A DNA stretch of 64,000 nucleotides from an uncultured Coprococcus sp. (GCA_934277375.1 CAKQTZ010000001.1:248001-312000), one strand, 5' to 3'. Numbered from the stretch's first letter, positions 26,081 to 34,858 are shown. The notes: generated by a model from the sequence alone, not told the origin. Translations and numbers: made by a program.

Positions 26081-27175
26081 TTATTTCATAAATGAACACT
26101 CATCTTCGTTACAGAGTATTCCCTCTGGATTGTACAAATTCATATGGAATACATGACCGCTGTCAGGATTGTTCTGTCCATACGCTTTTGTGATATGTGC
26201 AACTCCAACTTTGTTAAGCACCTCATCCAACGCTTTTGTATGTGATGCCAGATCATCATTTACACTATACATGAGATACGCCTCCGGAAAATCAGCATTT
26301 ACATAATCAAGCTGATCCATAAACAGCTTGTACTGTTCCTCAGTCACAGCATTTTTCAGATACCATGCGGATATATTGTCATTTCTCTCTGCCATCTTGT
26401 ATGCACCACAGTTAAGGCAGACCTTCTTAGGCAGTAGATCATATGTGAAGAAATCAAGCTTTTCCCTGTAATCACTGTTTGATGCTATGATGCAATAATT
26501 TGCCGTGAGCTGTGCCCCCGCCGAGTCACCGACCATGTAGAGATTGTCCATGTCTATTCCAAGTGTATGCGCATTCTCATGGATATATCGAATGAGATAC
26601 GCCACATCCTCTATGGCAGCAGGATATTTGTTCTGCGGTGACAATCTATAGTTAAAGTTCACCACCACATATCCGCGCTCCGCAAGAAGGCAGCAATAGT
26701 GGCTGTACAGTTCCTTGTCACCATAGAACCAGCCTCCGCCGTGTACACTCACTATCACCGGATATTTTCTGTTTTCATCTGTCATATACGATATTGGAGC
26801 GCAGATATCCATGTAGCTGTTGGATGTGTAGCTTGGTGAATCCACATCTGCGGCATCCCCAGAGTCGGCAAAACATAACATGTTACTCTCATCGCTCTTG
26901 GATCTACCATTTGATGCTGTATCATTTCCACCCTTTAAATCCTGCTCATCTCTCCATTTTTTTATAAACTCATTATAGCGTGTTACATCAAGTTTCTTTT
27001 TATAATCCAGATTCTTTATCTGTACAACATTTGCCGGATATTCAAGCCCTCTGTCTCTCACCGCATCATTTGCTTTCCATGCATGGCGCATATTGACCCA
27101 TGCCGGAAGATTCTTGTCCACCGCACCGCGGCTGAATATCTCTGCTACATTCTTCATCATTCTTTCTCTGTCCAT
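26081..27175 (-). CDS. Alpha/beta hydrolase (HSL/acetyl-esterase-like)
   Basis: 364 aa from the ATG at 27175, which has GGAG seven bases upstream; the frame is open to 27331 but that overlaps the Fic gene. Oxyanion-hole motif HGGGW (about residue 145) and nucleophile motif GDSAG (Ser about 217) with DSGHVFHM near the C-terminus (catalytic His) are visible, as in the hormone-sensitive-lipase family that cleaves short acyl esters, including acetyl groups on carbohydrates. It follows the Fic gene by 16 bp, so it is in the same operon. A Ser/Asp-rich segment (about 85-115) interrupts the N-terminal cap region. Confidence 0.85.
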   Translation of the reverse strand: MDRERMMKNVAEIFSRGAVDKNLPAWVNMRHAWKANDAVRDRGLEYPANVVQIKNLDYKKKLDVTRYNEFIKKWRDEQDLKGGNDTASNGRSKSDESNMLCFADSGDAADVDSPSYTSNSYMDICAPISYMTDENRKYPVIVSVHGGGWFYGDKELYSHYCCLLAERGYVVVNFNYRLSPQNKYPAAIEDVAYLIRYIHENAHTLGIDMDNLYMVGDSAGAQLTANYCIIASNSDYREKLDFFTYDLLPKKVCLNCGAYKMAERNDNISAWYLKNAVTEEQYKLFMDQLDYVNADFPEAYLMYSVNDDLASHTKALDEVLNKVGVAHITKAYGQNNPDSGHVFHMNLYNPEGILCNEDECSFMK

Positions 27176-27191
27176 AATAATCTCCAATATT

Positions 27192-28085
27192 TTAATCTCT
27201 GTACTGTATCCTGAAATAGTCCAGGTACTTTTTAAACTTATCCTGCGCAGTAAGGCAGGTATCCCGCAGATATCCTCTTTCTCTATTCCATTCTGAAAGT
27301 CCTCTATAGTAATACCATTTGAGATCTTCATCTATGATAAATGGAACTATATCATATTTCAGACACTCCTTAAACAATATCAGCCTGCCAACCCTGCCAT
27401 TACCATCTTGAAAAGGATGAATACATTCAAATTCATGGTGAAAATCCAGAATATCATCAAGTGTGTGTTCATTGTGTTCGCGGTATGTTGCCAGGAGTTC
27501 TTTCATTTTCTGTGGAACTTCTTCCGGTAAAGCCGTATCATGACCGCCCACCTCATTCGGAACTTTCTTGTAATCTCCCACCGCAAACCATTCTTTTCGT
27601 GAGTCCTGCGTTCCACTCTTGAGAATCAAATGCAGCTCCTTTATCATTTTCTCACTTAATGGATTATTTGCATTATCGATCACAAGATCTATACACCTGA
27701 AATGATTAGCCGTCTCAACTATATCATCAACATTTAACGTCTGATCACTCACGCCTATAGTATTTGTCTCATATATATACCGTGTCTGATCATGACTGAG
27801 CCTGCTGCCCTCTATATGATTGGAATTGTAGGTGAGATCCACCTGTATCTTATGATAAATGCCACCTTTGATTCCGCGTTTTTTCTCTTCTCTCAGCACA
27901 GTCAGCAGATCTCTATTCTCTTCTCCCGCAGATTGGCGCACAGGTTTCTGCGCAGAATCCGGTATATTCCACGTCTTTCCCGTCAGAAAAGCCCCAGGAA
28001 TCTTATCATGAGCGCAGTAATTTCTAACGGTTCGTTCTGACACATTCCATTTTTTTGCGGTCTCTGCAACTGAAATATAACCCAT
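27192..28085 (-). CDS. Fic family protein with N-terminal helix-turn-helix
   Basis: 297 aa from the ATG at 28085 (AGGAGGG six bases upstream). Residues 1-45 form a MerR/excisionase-type helix-turn-helix (SVAETAKKWNVSERTVRNYC). The Fic core has HPFQDGNGRVGR (about 220-231), the complete HxFx(D/E)GNGRxxR catalytic motif for AMP transfer. An auto-inhibitory motif of class II type is visible upstream (S88-N-H-I-E92-G93, the (S/T)xxxE(G/N) form), so the enzyme is probably kept off by its own Glu92. Target unknown. The promoter carries a palindromic operator in its spacer and a second one upstream, suggesting autoregulation through the HTH. Operon with the hydrolase. Confidence 0.9.
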   Translation of the reverse strand: MGYISVAETAKKWNVSERTVRNYCAHDKIPGAFLTGKTWNIPDSAQKPVRQSAGEENRDLLTVLREEKKRGIKGGIYHKIQVDLTYNSNHIEGSRLSHDQTRYIYETNTIGVSDQTLNVDDIVETANHFRCIDLVIDNANNPLSEKMIKELHLILKSGTQDSRKEWFAVGDYKKVPNEVGGHDTALPEEVPQKMKELLATYREHNEHTLDDILDFHHEFECIHPFQDGNGRVGRLILFKECLKYDIVPFIIDEDLKWYYYRGLSEWNRERGYLRDTCLTAQDKFKKYLDYFRIQYRD

Positions 28086-28146
28086 GAAAATCCCTCCTTT
28101 TATGCAATGGACTTTTATCATCTGCACAGTATTTTTGCATATAAAT

Positions 28147-28175
28147 AGTATATGCCGTTACCGGCAAGAAATCAA
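28147..28175 (-). promoter_or_regulatory. Promoter of the fic-hydrolase operon with operator in the spacer
   Basis: Minus strand: -35 TTGATT (28175-28170), 17-nt spacer, -10 TATACT (28152-28147). The spacer contains the palindrome TGCCG-TTAC-CGGCA (28153-28166), so a bound protein would block RNA polymerase. Confidence 0.7.
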
Positions 28176-28205
28176 CTTTTTCAAGGTATGAAATCAGTCG
28201 TTTCT

Positions 28206-28219
28206 TGCCGATAACGGCA
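28206..28219. promoter_or_regulatory. Second operator palindrome upstream of the fic promoter
   Basis: TGCCG-ATAA-CGGCA, the same half-sites as the promoter operator at 28153-28166. Centres are 53 bp apart, about five helical turns, which would suit cooperative or looped binding. Together with flanking bases the two sites form a 21-bp inverted repeat with one mismatch (28151-28171/28201-28221). It sits just after the flavin reductase stop codon. Confidence 0.65.
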
Positions 28220-28229
28220 TATTTGCATA

Positions 28230-28850
28230 TTACTCATATATAGGTTCAAAGTCATCTGCTCCGTGTCCACACAGAGGACATACATAATCTGCCGGGAGCT
28301 CACTTCCCTCATATACATAATTACATATCTTGCAGCGCCATCCCACTATCTTCTTATCTGTCTTAGGAGGCTTATCTGCCTTCGGCTTTACATGCGCCTG
28401 ATAATCTGCATATGTGAGAGGAGCCTTGTCTGACAGCATCTTTGCATCAACCACCTCAGCGATGAACAACGTATGTGTTCCAAGATCGTGGCTCTCAACT
28501 ACCTTGCCACTGATAACCGCACAGGCATACCAGCCCATGTAAGGGATTCCATTGACATCCTCCGGCATCTTTATTCCTTCGAATTTGTCCACATCTCTTC
28601 CCGACTGGAAACCGAAGTGCTTTATCGAGTCAAATGTACACTGCTCGTCAAGTACACTGAGGGCAAACACACCACTCTCCTTGAGCAGATCACATGTGTA
28701 ATTCGTGTTCAAAACCGATATCGCAACCCGCGTTGGATTGTTCGCCACCTGTATACAGGTGTTGATGATGCAGCCATTTGCCTTGTCGCCCAGCTTTGTG
28801 GACAACATGAAAACACCGTATGATAAACTGTAGATCGCCTTTTTATCCAT
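28230..28850 (-). CDS. Flavin reductase-like protein with C-terminal rubredoxin domain
   Basis: 206 aa from the ATG at 28850 (AGGAGG eight bases upstream). Residues 1-150 form an FMN-binding flavin reductase domain (CIINTCIQVANNPTRVAISV, NYTCDLLKESGVFALSVL). A charged linker leads to a rubredoxin domain with CKICNYVYEG and CPLCGHGADDFE, the two CxxC iron ligands. Such 'high-molecular-weight rubredoxins' pass electrons from NAD(P)H to flavodiiron proteins for O2 or NO removal in anaerobes. The partner flavodiiron protein is not in this window. Apparently monocistronic. Confidence 0.92.
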   Translation of the reverse strand: MDKKAIYSLSYGVFMLSTKLGDKANGCIINTCIQVANNPTRVAISVLNTNYTCDLLKESGVFALSVLDEQCTFDSIKHFGFQSGRDVDKFEGIKMPEDVNGIPYMGWYACAVISGKVVESHDLGTHTLFIAEVVDAKMLSDKAPLTYADYQAHVKPKADKPPKTDKKIVGWRCKICNYVYEGSELPADYVCPLCGHGADDFEPIYE

Positions 28851-28943
28851 GATAATAACCTCCTTGTCAATCATGATCAATTGTAATATACATTATATAG
28901 ATTTATTCCCAATAAGATATTTCTATAATACCATATTATCGTA

Positions 28944-28981
28944 CAAAAAGCTCCCCCTGTTTGTCACAAGGAGAGCTTTTA
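28944..28981 (-). terminator. Rho-independent terminator of the 557-aa membrane protein gene
   Basis: AAAAGCTC...GAGCTTTT arms (28946-28953 and 28973-28980) with further CCCC/GGAG pairing, then TTTTTGTAC on the minus strand. Confidence 0.8.
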
Positions 28982-28996
28982 TTCAAGCAAATAAAT

Positions 28997-30670
28997 CTAT
29001 CTCTCAACAGATATTATGGCATTTATTCCGTTGTCCGATTCCTGATAAAATACTTTTATTTTATCTCCATTCTGTACAAATATCAGATCCTCGTTCTCTG
29101 AGAAATCCTGCTTGTATACATTACCAGCCTCATCTGTAATATACACATATGTCGTCTCATCCATGTTGATGTATTTGATATCAGCTACCGTGATCTGTCT
29201 GTTTGGTATATCATCCGTCATACTCTGCGTGCTCTTAAGTCCATTCTCCGCCAGAAGCTTGTTGTATGCCGCAAGTGCGTCCTTCTGGGTAGCGCCTGTG
29301 GCTACAATATTATACTTCTCCACATCGACAAGCGCATACATCTTTACCAGGCCACCGTTGTCCTTTAAGACCATGATGTAGGTTGGTATTCCGCTGATGT
29401 TGATGAGTGATGGGAAGGATGCCTTGTAACCAAGATGCTGTACCTGTCCCTCTGCCGATGCCATGGCTGAGTATTCCTCTGCACCCGCCACCTTGTAATA
29501 TTTGCTCTCTCCTGTTCTGAGGTTCATCATGGCAAATCCTATGTTGGACTCATCGCCATTTACCGATGTGACGCCTGTATATACCCACACATCTCCGCCC
29601 ATTACCTTGTAACCGTAATCGTCCGTGGTCCTCTTGCATCCCTTGTTGCCAAATACGCTGTTCCAGTAGCCGCCTGAGAGCTCGCCGTACCAGTCATATT
29701 TCTGGCATACAAGGTCACCATCATATACGCGGTCTACCCAGTTTGGAACGTCACCGACTGCATGATACTCTGTATCACCGGTACATGGGTCGCATATAAC
29801 CACGCCCTTTACATCCTTTGCACCGAAGAGTCCTGCGTGTGACTCAAGAACCGGGCAGATGTAATACGGGTTGCCATCGTCATTGAGCTCCAGATAGAAA
29901 CCTTCAAATATATATGTCGGATAAGCCATCTGGACATGTCTGTACAGGTTGTTGTTGAAATACGCTGAAGGTGAATATACTATTGGCTTTTCAGTCTGTA
30001 TATAATGTGCTTCATTCTTTACAGGATCCACAAGAACATAACCTGGGATTCCGTTCTTCTTGTTGTTCATATATTTGATAAATCCTGCATAGTTAAGTGC
30101 AGCGACCTTCATCGGCGCGCCATTGTAATCTATAGTGCTGTAATTGCCGCTGACCTCGTACTGGCTGACCACATCCGAGAGTGAACCGACGGCTCTCTCA
30201 CCTATGATCCTCGCTGTGCTTGTATCCATCAGCGCAATGTCATTTATCTGCCTGCTCTCCGGGATATCCGTCTGGAAATCTCCATCCTCTATATTGATGA
30301 GGCCTGCGTATTTCGATGCACAAAACAGCTTTGATGATGCCGCCATCATAATAAGTCCGACAACTATCAATATTCCGACTATCCATGCCATCGGCTTTGT
30401 CGCCTTCGTCGCGACACTTCTGGTATCATTACTCTCCACTGTAAAATCAAGCGTACAGAATCCGATCAATCCAACCGTGATCGCCATCCACACCCAGAAA
30501 CTTGTACTCTGTATGTTGATCGCCGGCGTTGCCGCATAATAATATATAAGCTCTCCCACAACAAGCACTGCAAATGCTATCACATTCCATTTGCCGAGCC
30601 TTCCCGGAGCTTTTGCAAATATCTCCTTTGCCGCTCCTGTGCTTTTCTTTTTCTTTGTCTGTTTACCCAT
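28997..30670 (-). CDS. Membrane protein of unknown function with large extracytoplasmic domain
   Basis: 557 aa. A basic N-terminus (MGKQTKKKKSTGAAKE), then three hydrophobic helices at about 29-50, 60-77 and 94-113, followed by a ~440-residue domain predicted outside the membrane. The domain is rich in Tyr, Trp and Gly and contains repeated motifs about 'VDPVKNEAHYI', 'CDPCTGDTEYH' and 'MNLRTGESKYYKV', which look like repeated beta-hairpin modules of the same kind, each spaced about 80 residues. I cannot name a family. AAGGG precedes the ATG. It has its own terminator and lies between the flavin reductase and an AraC regulator. Confidence 0.8.
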   Translation of the reverse strand: MGKQTKKKKSTGAAKEIFAKAPGRLGKWNVIAFAVLVVGELIYYYAATPAINIQSTSFWVWMAITVGLIGFCTLDFTVESNDTRSVATKATKPMAWIVGILIVVGLIMMAASSKLFCASKYAGLINIEDGDFQTDIPESRQINDIALMDTSTARIIGERAVGSLSDVVSQYEVSGNYSTIDYNGAPMKVAALNYAGFIKYMNNKKNGIPGYVLVDPVKNEAHYIQTEKPIVYSPSAYFNNNLYRHVQMAYPTYIFEGFYLELNDDGNPYYICPVLESHAGLFGAKDVKGVVICDPCTGDTEYHAVGDVPNWVDRVYDGDLVCQKYDWYGELSGGYWNSVFGNKGCKRTTDDYGYKVMGGDVWVYTGVTSVNGDESNIGFAMMNLRTGESKYYKVAGAEEYSAMASAEGQVQHLGYKASFPSLINISGIPTYIMVLKDNGGLVKMYALVDVEKYNIVATGATQKDALAAYNKLLAENGLKSTQSMTDDIPNRQITVADIKYINMDETTYVYITDEAGNVYKQDFSENEDLIFVQNGDKIKVFYQESDNGINAIISVER

Positions 30671-30847
30671 GTTGCCCTTCTTTCCGGCTTACCACGATCT
30701 GATTTTTCGCTGCATATACTTACCGGATCGTGTCTGCCATTAATCTATCTACTCCATATGTCTGCCCCATATATTATCATCTATTCCAATAAAAATATAT
30801 ATCTATCCGGTATATGTTATGCCTCGTATCGTTCTGCCAGTGAACGA

Positions 30848-31762
30848 TTACTTCGACAGGCGCCGGAATTCCAGCGGAGCAGCCCCATAACACTCGGCAA
30901 ATGCCTTGGCGAATTTACCCTGATTCTCATATCCTACAGCATTTGCTATGTCTATAACCTTCATGTTCGTGGATTCAAGCAGCTCTGCAGCCTTCTCCAT
31001 CCGTTTTCGCCTGAAATACGAAAGATACGTATCGCCCAATATTCCCTTGACATAGAGCTTGAAGCTGCTCTCACTTATGCCAAATCTGTCCGCCATTTCC
31101 TTTGCCGTGATCCGTCTGGAAAGATCCTGCATGATGATACTTTCTGCCTCCCTGACTATGCTTATCTGTGATCTTGTAAAATATGTATCTGTCTCTCCTT
31201 CACTCGGCATATCAATCAGCTCATGCAGCATCCTTGCCGTCATATATCTCAGATATCCCGGTTCCGAGTCGTCCTTTCTGCTCCATTCCTCATTCACAAG
31301 AGCAAGCATGGCATCACTCATGCGGTGGATATACAGACCTTTGTCCCCGCAGAACACCTCATCAATGTGCCCAAGATCTATGCCCAGCAACGACATCAGA
31401 TCCCCTCCGTCCATCTGTGAGATGATATTCATATTAATATAGAATTGTATGCCCTCGTACAATCTTCCCGGATAGTAGAAATCTTTGGTTGGAAGTATGT
31501 TGCTGACACACACCTGATTCTCACTTACTATGGCGTACCTATTACCTGTAAGCGATACATCGCATCTGCCCGCCATACAGAAATTGAATATCAGCATTCT
31601 ATCAGAAAATACCGAACTGTCTCCCTTCGTCCAGCTGTTTGTGTATATCTGATTGAACGACATGGTGATCCCAGGTGCAAGCACATATGCGTCCACGCTT
31701 CCTTCATTTCCCTTATCAACATAAAAATGAGTCTGATCTGTTTTGTAATTATTTGTTTTCAT
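30848..31762 (-). CDS. AraC family transcriptional regulator (PchR-like)
   Basis: 304 aa from ATG 31762 (a GTG two codons earlier is an alternative; neither has a strong ribosome site). The C-terminal ~100 residues hold two helix-turn-helix motifs (ITAKEMADRFGISESSFKLYVK and VIDIANAVGYENQGKFAKAF ending in GAAPLEFRR). The N-terminal ~190 residues are a ligand-binding half without a recognisable metal or sugar motif. It is divergent from feoAB across 265 bp that contain nested palindromes, so control of iron uptake or a linked function is likely but not shown. Confidence 0.88.
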   Translation of the reverse strand: MKTNNYKTDQTHFYVDKGNEGSVDAYVLAPGITMSFNQIYTNSWTKGDSSVFSDRMLIFNFCMAGRCDVSLTGNRYAIVSENQVCVSNILPTKDFYYPGRLYEGIQFYINMNIISQMDGGDLMSLLGIDLGHIDEVFCGDKGLYIHRMSDAMLALVNEEWSRKDDSEPGYLRYMTARMLHELIDMPSEGETDTYFTRSQISIVREAESIIMQDLSRRITAKEMADRFGISESSFKLYVKGILGDTYLSYFRRKRMEKAAELLESTNMKVIDIANAVGYENQGKFAKAFAECYGAAPLEFRRLSK

Positions 31763-31783
31763 GCGCACATTTTATCATCCGCA

Positions 31784-31828
31784 AATCCAAATAACAATCA
31801 GCCTGGCAATTTAATTGCTATTTGGATT
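31784..31828. promoter_or_regulatory. Nested palindromes in the AraC-feoAB divergent region
   Basis: AATCCAAATA (31784-31793) and TATTTGGATT (31819-31828) are perfect inverted arms around GCAATTTAATTGC (31806-31818), itself a palindrome. A related half-site, ACCAAATGGATT, follows at about 31837. Probable binding sites of the AraC-type regulator at its own promoter. Confidence 0.5.
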
Positions 31829-31888
31829 CAAAATAACCAAATGGATTTTACACGCATCTGTTCATTTGCTAGTATTCAAGGAGTTTAT

Positions 31889-31917
31889 TTGTCGTTAGAT
31901 ATATCTAACTTTATACC
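31889..31917 (+). promoter_or_regulatory. feoAB promoter with 16-bp palindromic operator in the spacer
   Basis: -35 TTGTCG (31889-31894), 17-nt spacer, -10 TATACC (31912-31917). The perfect palindrome GTTAGATATATCTAAC (31894-31909) fills the spacer. Its GTTAG-N6-CTAAC form resembles boxes of the DtxR/IdeR metal-dependent repressors, which fits iron repression of Feo. The repressor itself is not encoded nearby. Confidence 0.65.
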
Positions 31918-32033
31918 ATATGGATGCATTTATCGACAACATACTGATTTGGCCTAGAAACTTCGGTGCTTATAGGTATAAAGATCTTTAAGAAGATTCA
32001 AAAAACTACTATATAAAACAAGGAGGAATAGAG

Positions 32034-32273
32034 ATGAGCATGGTCACACTGTCCGAGGCTGCGCCCGGAAAATGCTACCACATCAGAGAGATAAAGGATG
32101 AGTCCAGGTTGGTAAACAGGCTGTCATCCATGGGGCTGATGTGTGGAAGTCAGATAGAGGTCTGCCAGAACAATAAAAAGCAGCCCGTTCTGATATTTGC
32201 AAGAGACACACTGGTCGCCATAGGACGAGGGGAGAGCACAAAAATAATTGTAGGAGGTGCGGAAGATGAGTAA
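32034..32273 (+). CDS. feoA: Ferrous iron transport protein FeoA
   Basis: 79 aa SH3-like cytoplasmic protein that supports FeoB. The typical pattern 'LSEAAPGKCYHI', 'RLSSMGLMCGSQIEV' and 'ALGRGES'-like VAIGRGES is present. AAGGAGGAATAGAG precedes the ATG. The stop overlaps feoB: its last codons contain the feoB ATG (ATGAGTAA), so translation is coupled. Confidence 0.93.
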   Translation: MSMVTLSEAAPGKCYHIREIKDESRLVNRLSSMGLMCGSQIEVCQNNKKQPVLIFARDTLVAIGRGESTKIIVGGAEDE

Positions 32274-34113
32274 CTTTTACCGAAAAGATGCCGACACTCC
32301 GGTTATCGCTCTGCTCGGCCAGCCCAATGCCGGTAAATCTACTATTTTTAATATGATGACAGGCTCACACCAGCATGTCGGAAACTGGCCGGGTAAGACT
32401 GTTGACCAGAAGGAAGGAGAGTTCAAATGGAATGGCAGACGCATGATCCTGGCCGATCTCCCTGGAAGTTATTCTCTGTCCGCCGGGTCCGATGAGGAGG
32501 TCATAACAAGAGATTACATAACATCTGGAAATGCCGACATGGTTCTTGTTCTGGCGGATGCGTCACAGCTCAAGCGAAGTCTGTATATGCTGGCGGATTT
32601 TGTGGGAACCCAGGTTCCAGCAGTTCTGATTCTGAACATGATGGACGTTGCAAAAAGCCAGGGGATCACCATAGATACCAGGATTCTTGAAGATAAACTC
32701 GGAATTCCTGTTGTGCCAATATCTGCAATACAGAAAAAAGATTACCACAGACTATACGAAACTATAGAAAAAAGTCTGGAGAAAAAGCCGGTCATCAATG
32801 GCGATGCCGTGGTCTCCGCCGAAGATAAAATAGCATTTATTGATACTTTGCTGGATGGAGTTCTGACCACTGCCAAGACCAGAGCAGACGCGTATTCTAA
32901 ATTTGACCGTATTGCGCTTTCACCTGTAAAAGGCAAGATCATGGCATTTGGAATCATACTCGGCATCTTCCTGCTGTCTATGCTATTTGCTGGAGTTGCC
33001 GCCGGAATACCGTCACTTCTTCTGACACATATCGCCGAGATACTTCGTAAATTCATGGCAAATGCAGGAGTACACCCTCTTCTCATATCACTTATATGTG
33101 ATGTGCTTGTAAACGTACTCTACTTTTCCCTCATGATGGCGTCATTTGTCCTGGGAATAACCCTTGGCTTCAACCTGATGGAGGAGACCGGATACCTTGC
33201 TCGTATTTCCTTCCTGTTTGATCACACCATGTCAAAGGTGGGGCTCCAGGGCAAGACCATCATGCCATTTTTCATGGGACTCGGCTGCACCATAGCCGGA
33301 ACCACGGGTACACGAGTAGTTGACAACTGGGGACAGAGAGTCCTCGCCATTGCCATGTCGTGGGCGGTTCCATGCGGTGCCACACTCTCTGTTGTGCCGA
33401 CCATTGCCATGGCTCTATTCGGGAGCACGGGAGGATTTCTGGTTGTTATATCCATCTTTCTGTTCATGTTCCTCATGATGTGGCTGGTGTACAAAATATT
33501 TGGCAATTCGCTCTCACCTAAGGAAGAGCGTGTCGGTCTCATCATGGAACTGCCGCCTTACCACAAACCAAATATCCGTAACACTTTGTATGTTACTTTC
33601 CAGAGAACACTTGATATATTCCTGAGAGCAATCAGGGTCATCTCTCTGGTTTCCATAGTATTCTTTGTGCTTACATATGGATTTGGCGGAAATCAGGAGA
33701 GTAGCATTCTGTATAAGCTGGGCAAAGTCATTGAGCCTGTTACCATGTTCTTCGGCCTCAAATGGCAGGCTTTTCTCGCATTCTGTGCATCGGCGATCTC
33801 CAAGGAATCTTTGCTTGGAGTGCTGAACACACTGTACGGAGCAGGAGGAAATCTCGTCAGCTCCACATTTGGTGCAAAGACAGCGGGCAGCTCAACAGAT
33901 ATCTCCAACATCCTTGCAGCCAACTTCACAAAGGCTGAAGGGCTGGCGTTTATATTTGCCATAAGCTTTAACATGCCTTGTATCAGCGCACTTGCCGCGA
34001 CCTCAAGAGAGACACATTCAGTGAAATGGACGGCTAAGATCGGTGTGTTCTACACACTTGCGGCGTTGGTCATCTCATGTATTGTTTATCATATAGGTCT
34101 GCTAGTGTTCTAA
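32266..34113 (+). CDS. feoB: Ferrous iron transporter FeoB
   Basis: 615 aa from the ATG at 32266, which has GGAGGTGCGGAAG upstream and overlaps the feoA stop. The N-terminal G domain has G1 GQPNAGKS (18-25), a threonine switch HVGNWPGKTV, G3 DLPGSYSL and G4 NMMD. The membrane part has the gate motifs (MEETGYLARISFLFD; GLGCTIAGTTGTR) and a second Gate domain. It imports Fe2+. Shorter than the ~700-770 aa of classical FeoB, but within the range of Clostridia forms. No FeoC gene follows; a terminator does. Confidence 0.94.
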   Translation: MSNFYRKDADTPVIALLGQPNAGKSTIFNMMTGSHQHVGNWPGKTVDQKEGEFKWNGRRMILADLPGSYSLSAGSDEEVITRDYITSGNADMVLVLADASQLKRSLYMLADFVGTQVPAVLILNMMDVAKSQGITIDTRILEDKLGIPVVPISAIQKKDYHRLYETIEKSLEKKPVINGDAVVSAEDKIAFIDTLLDGVLTTAKTRADAYSKFDRIALSPVKGKIMAFGIILGIFLLSMLFAGVAAGIPSLLLTHIAEILRKFMANAGVHPLLISLICDVLVNVLYFSLMMASFVLGITLGFNLMEETGYLARISFLFDHTMSKVGLQGKTIMPFFMGLGCTIAGTTGTRVVDNWGQRVLAIAMSWAVPCGATLSVVPTIAMALFGSTGGFLVVISIFLFMFLMMWLVYKIFGNSLSPKEERVGLIMELPPYHKPNIRNTLYVTFQRTLDIFLRAIRVISLVSIVFFVLTYGFGGNQESSILYKLGKVIEPVTMFFGLKWQAFLAFCASAISKESLLGVLNTLYGAGGNLVSSTFGAKTAGSSTDISNILAANFTKAEGLAFIFAISFNMPCISALAATSRETHSVKWTAKIGVFYTLAALVISCIVYHIGLLVF

Positions 34114-34115
34114 TA

Positions 34116-34168
34116 CAAAAAGGGGCTGTGAAAAAACTCGATTAAGTTTTTTCGCAGCTACCTTTTTG
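34116..34168. terminator. Terminator between feoB and hicB (convergent)
   Basis: Long hairpin with AAAAAGG/CCTTTTT and GAAAAAACT/AGTTTTTTC arms around CGATTA (34117-34167), T runs on both sides. It separates feoB (+) and hicB (-). Confidence 0.8.
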
Positions 34169-34564
34169 TTATCCTTTTGCCTGCTTTAACAGGGCATCCT
34201 GCAATACTTTTGAAAAATTTATATGATTCTTTTCCCCATAGGTGTTAAGCCACGCGGGTATCGTAATGTTCTTACGCACCGCCTTACTTCCATACTTTTC
34301 AGAGTATGCATCCATATCTAACACTAACATATTTATAAAACTATCATCATCTGTTTGTATGTCTCTACGCTGTGAAGGACTTGGTATATTATTTCCATCT
34401 TCCAGTTCTCCCAGAATCCATCCGCTGGCAGCATCCGTAGCCATCTCAATGGCATCTGCCAAATCATCTCCCTCAGTTACACAACCAGGAAGATCAGGAA
34501 CCTCTACTGTATACCCCTCCTTTTCCATACACGGAGAAAAAATAGCCGGATATATTAATTTCAT
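34169..34564 (-). CDS. hicB: HicB-type antitoxin
   Basis: 131 aa from ATG 34564 (a GTG three codons earlier is also possible; AGAGG precedes both). The N-terminal partial RNase-H-like fold shows IYPAIFSPCMEKEGYTVEVPDLPGC with the family's 'PDLPGCVTEGDDLADAIEMA' core, and the C-terminal part (VRKNITIPAWLNTYGEKNHINFSKVLQDAL) is a DNA-binding ribbon/helix type. It should neutralise and autoregulate a HicA mRNA interferase. The hicA gene directly upstream carries a nonsense mutation, so this antitoxin may now be alone. Confidence 0.88.
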   Translation of the reverse strand: MKLIYPAIFSPCMEKEGYTVEVPDLPGCVTEGDDLADAIEMATDAASGWILGELEDGNNIPSPSQRRDIQTDDDSFINMLVLDMDAYSEKYGSKAVRKNITIPAWLNTYGEKNHINFSKVLQDALLKQAKG

Positions 34565-34628
34565 CAGTTCCACCCTCTTTCTATTAAAAATATATGTATA
34601 AGCCTAATCATAACATTGGCAAGCAAGA

Positions 34629-34811
34629 TTATCGTGATCCTGCCTGCTTAAGTATTGAGTTCGCGGTTTTAATATCCACATCCCCTCAATGATTAGGTAT
34701 TGTTACTTTTCCTTTTTTATCTGGATGCTTGTATTGTTTATGCGATCCAACTTGTTTTACCAAATACCAACCATCATCATTAATTATTTTTTCCAGTTCC
34801 CTGACGGTCAT
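34629..34811 (-). pseudogene. hicA: HicA toxin with in-frame nonsense codon
   Basis: The minus strand from ATG 34811 (GGAGGGGTTGA upstream) reads MTVRELEKIINDDGWYLVKQ, then VGSHKQYKHPDKKGKVTIPN and H, then TGA (34688-34686), then in the same frame GDVDIKTANSILKQAGSR and TAA at 34631-34629. This is a 60-residue HicA sequence in which one codon, normally Gly (GGA), is TGA. The double-stranded-RNA-binding-like fold and the catalytic His24 (GSHKQ) are in the first half, but the truncated 41-residue peptide lacks the last strand and helix. HicA cleaves mRNA. It precedes hicB by 64 bp, the normal arrangement. Confidence 0.8.
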
Positions 34812-34858
34812 TCAACCCCTCCTTTTTATTTATATTATACACATAATGCGCATAGTAA

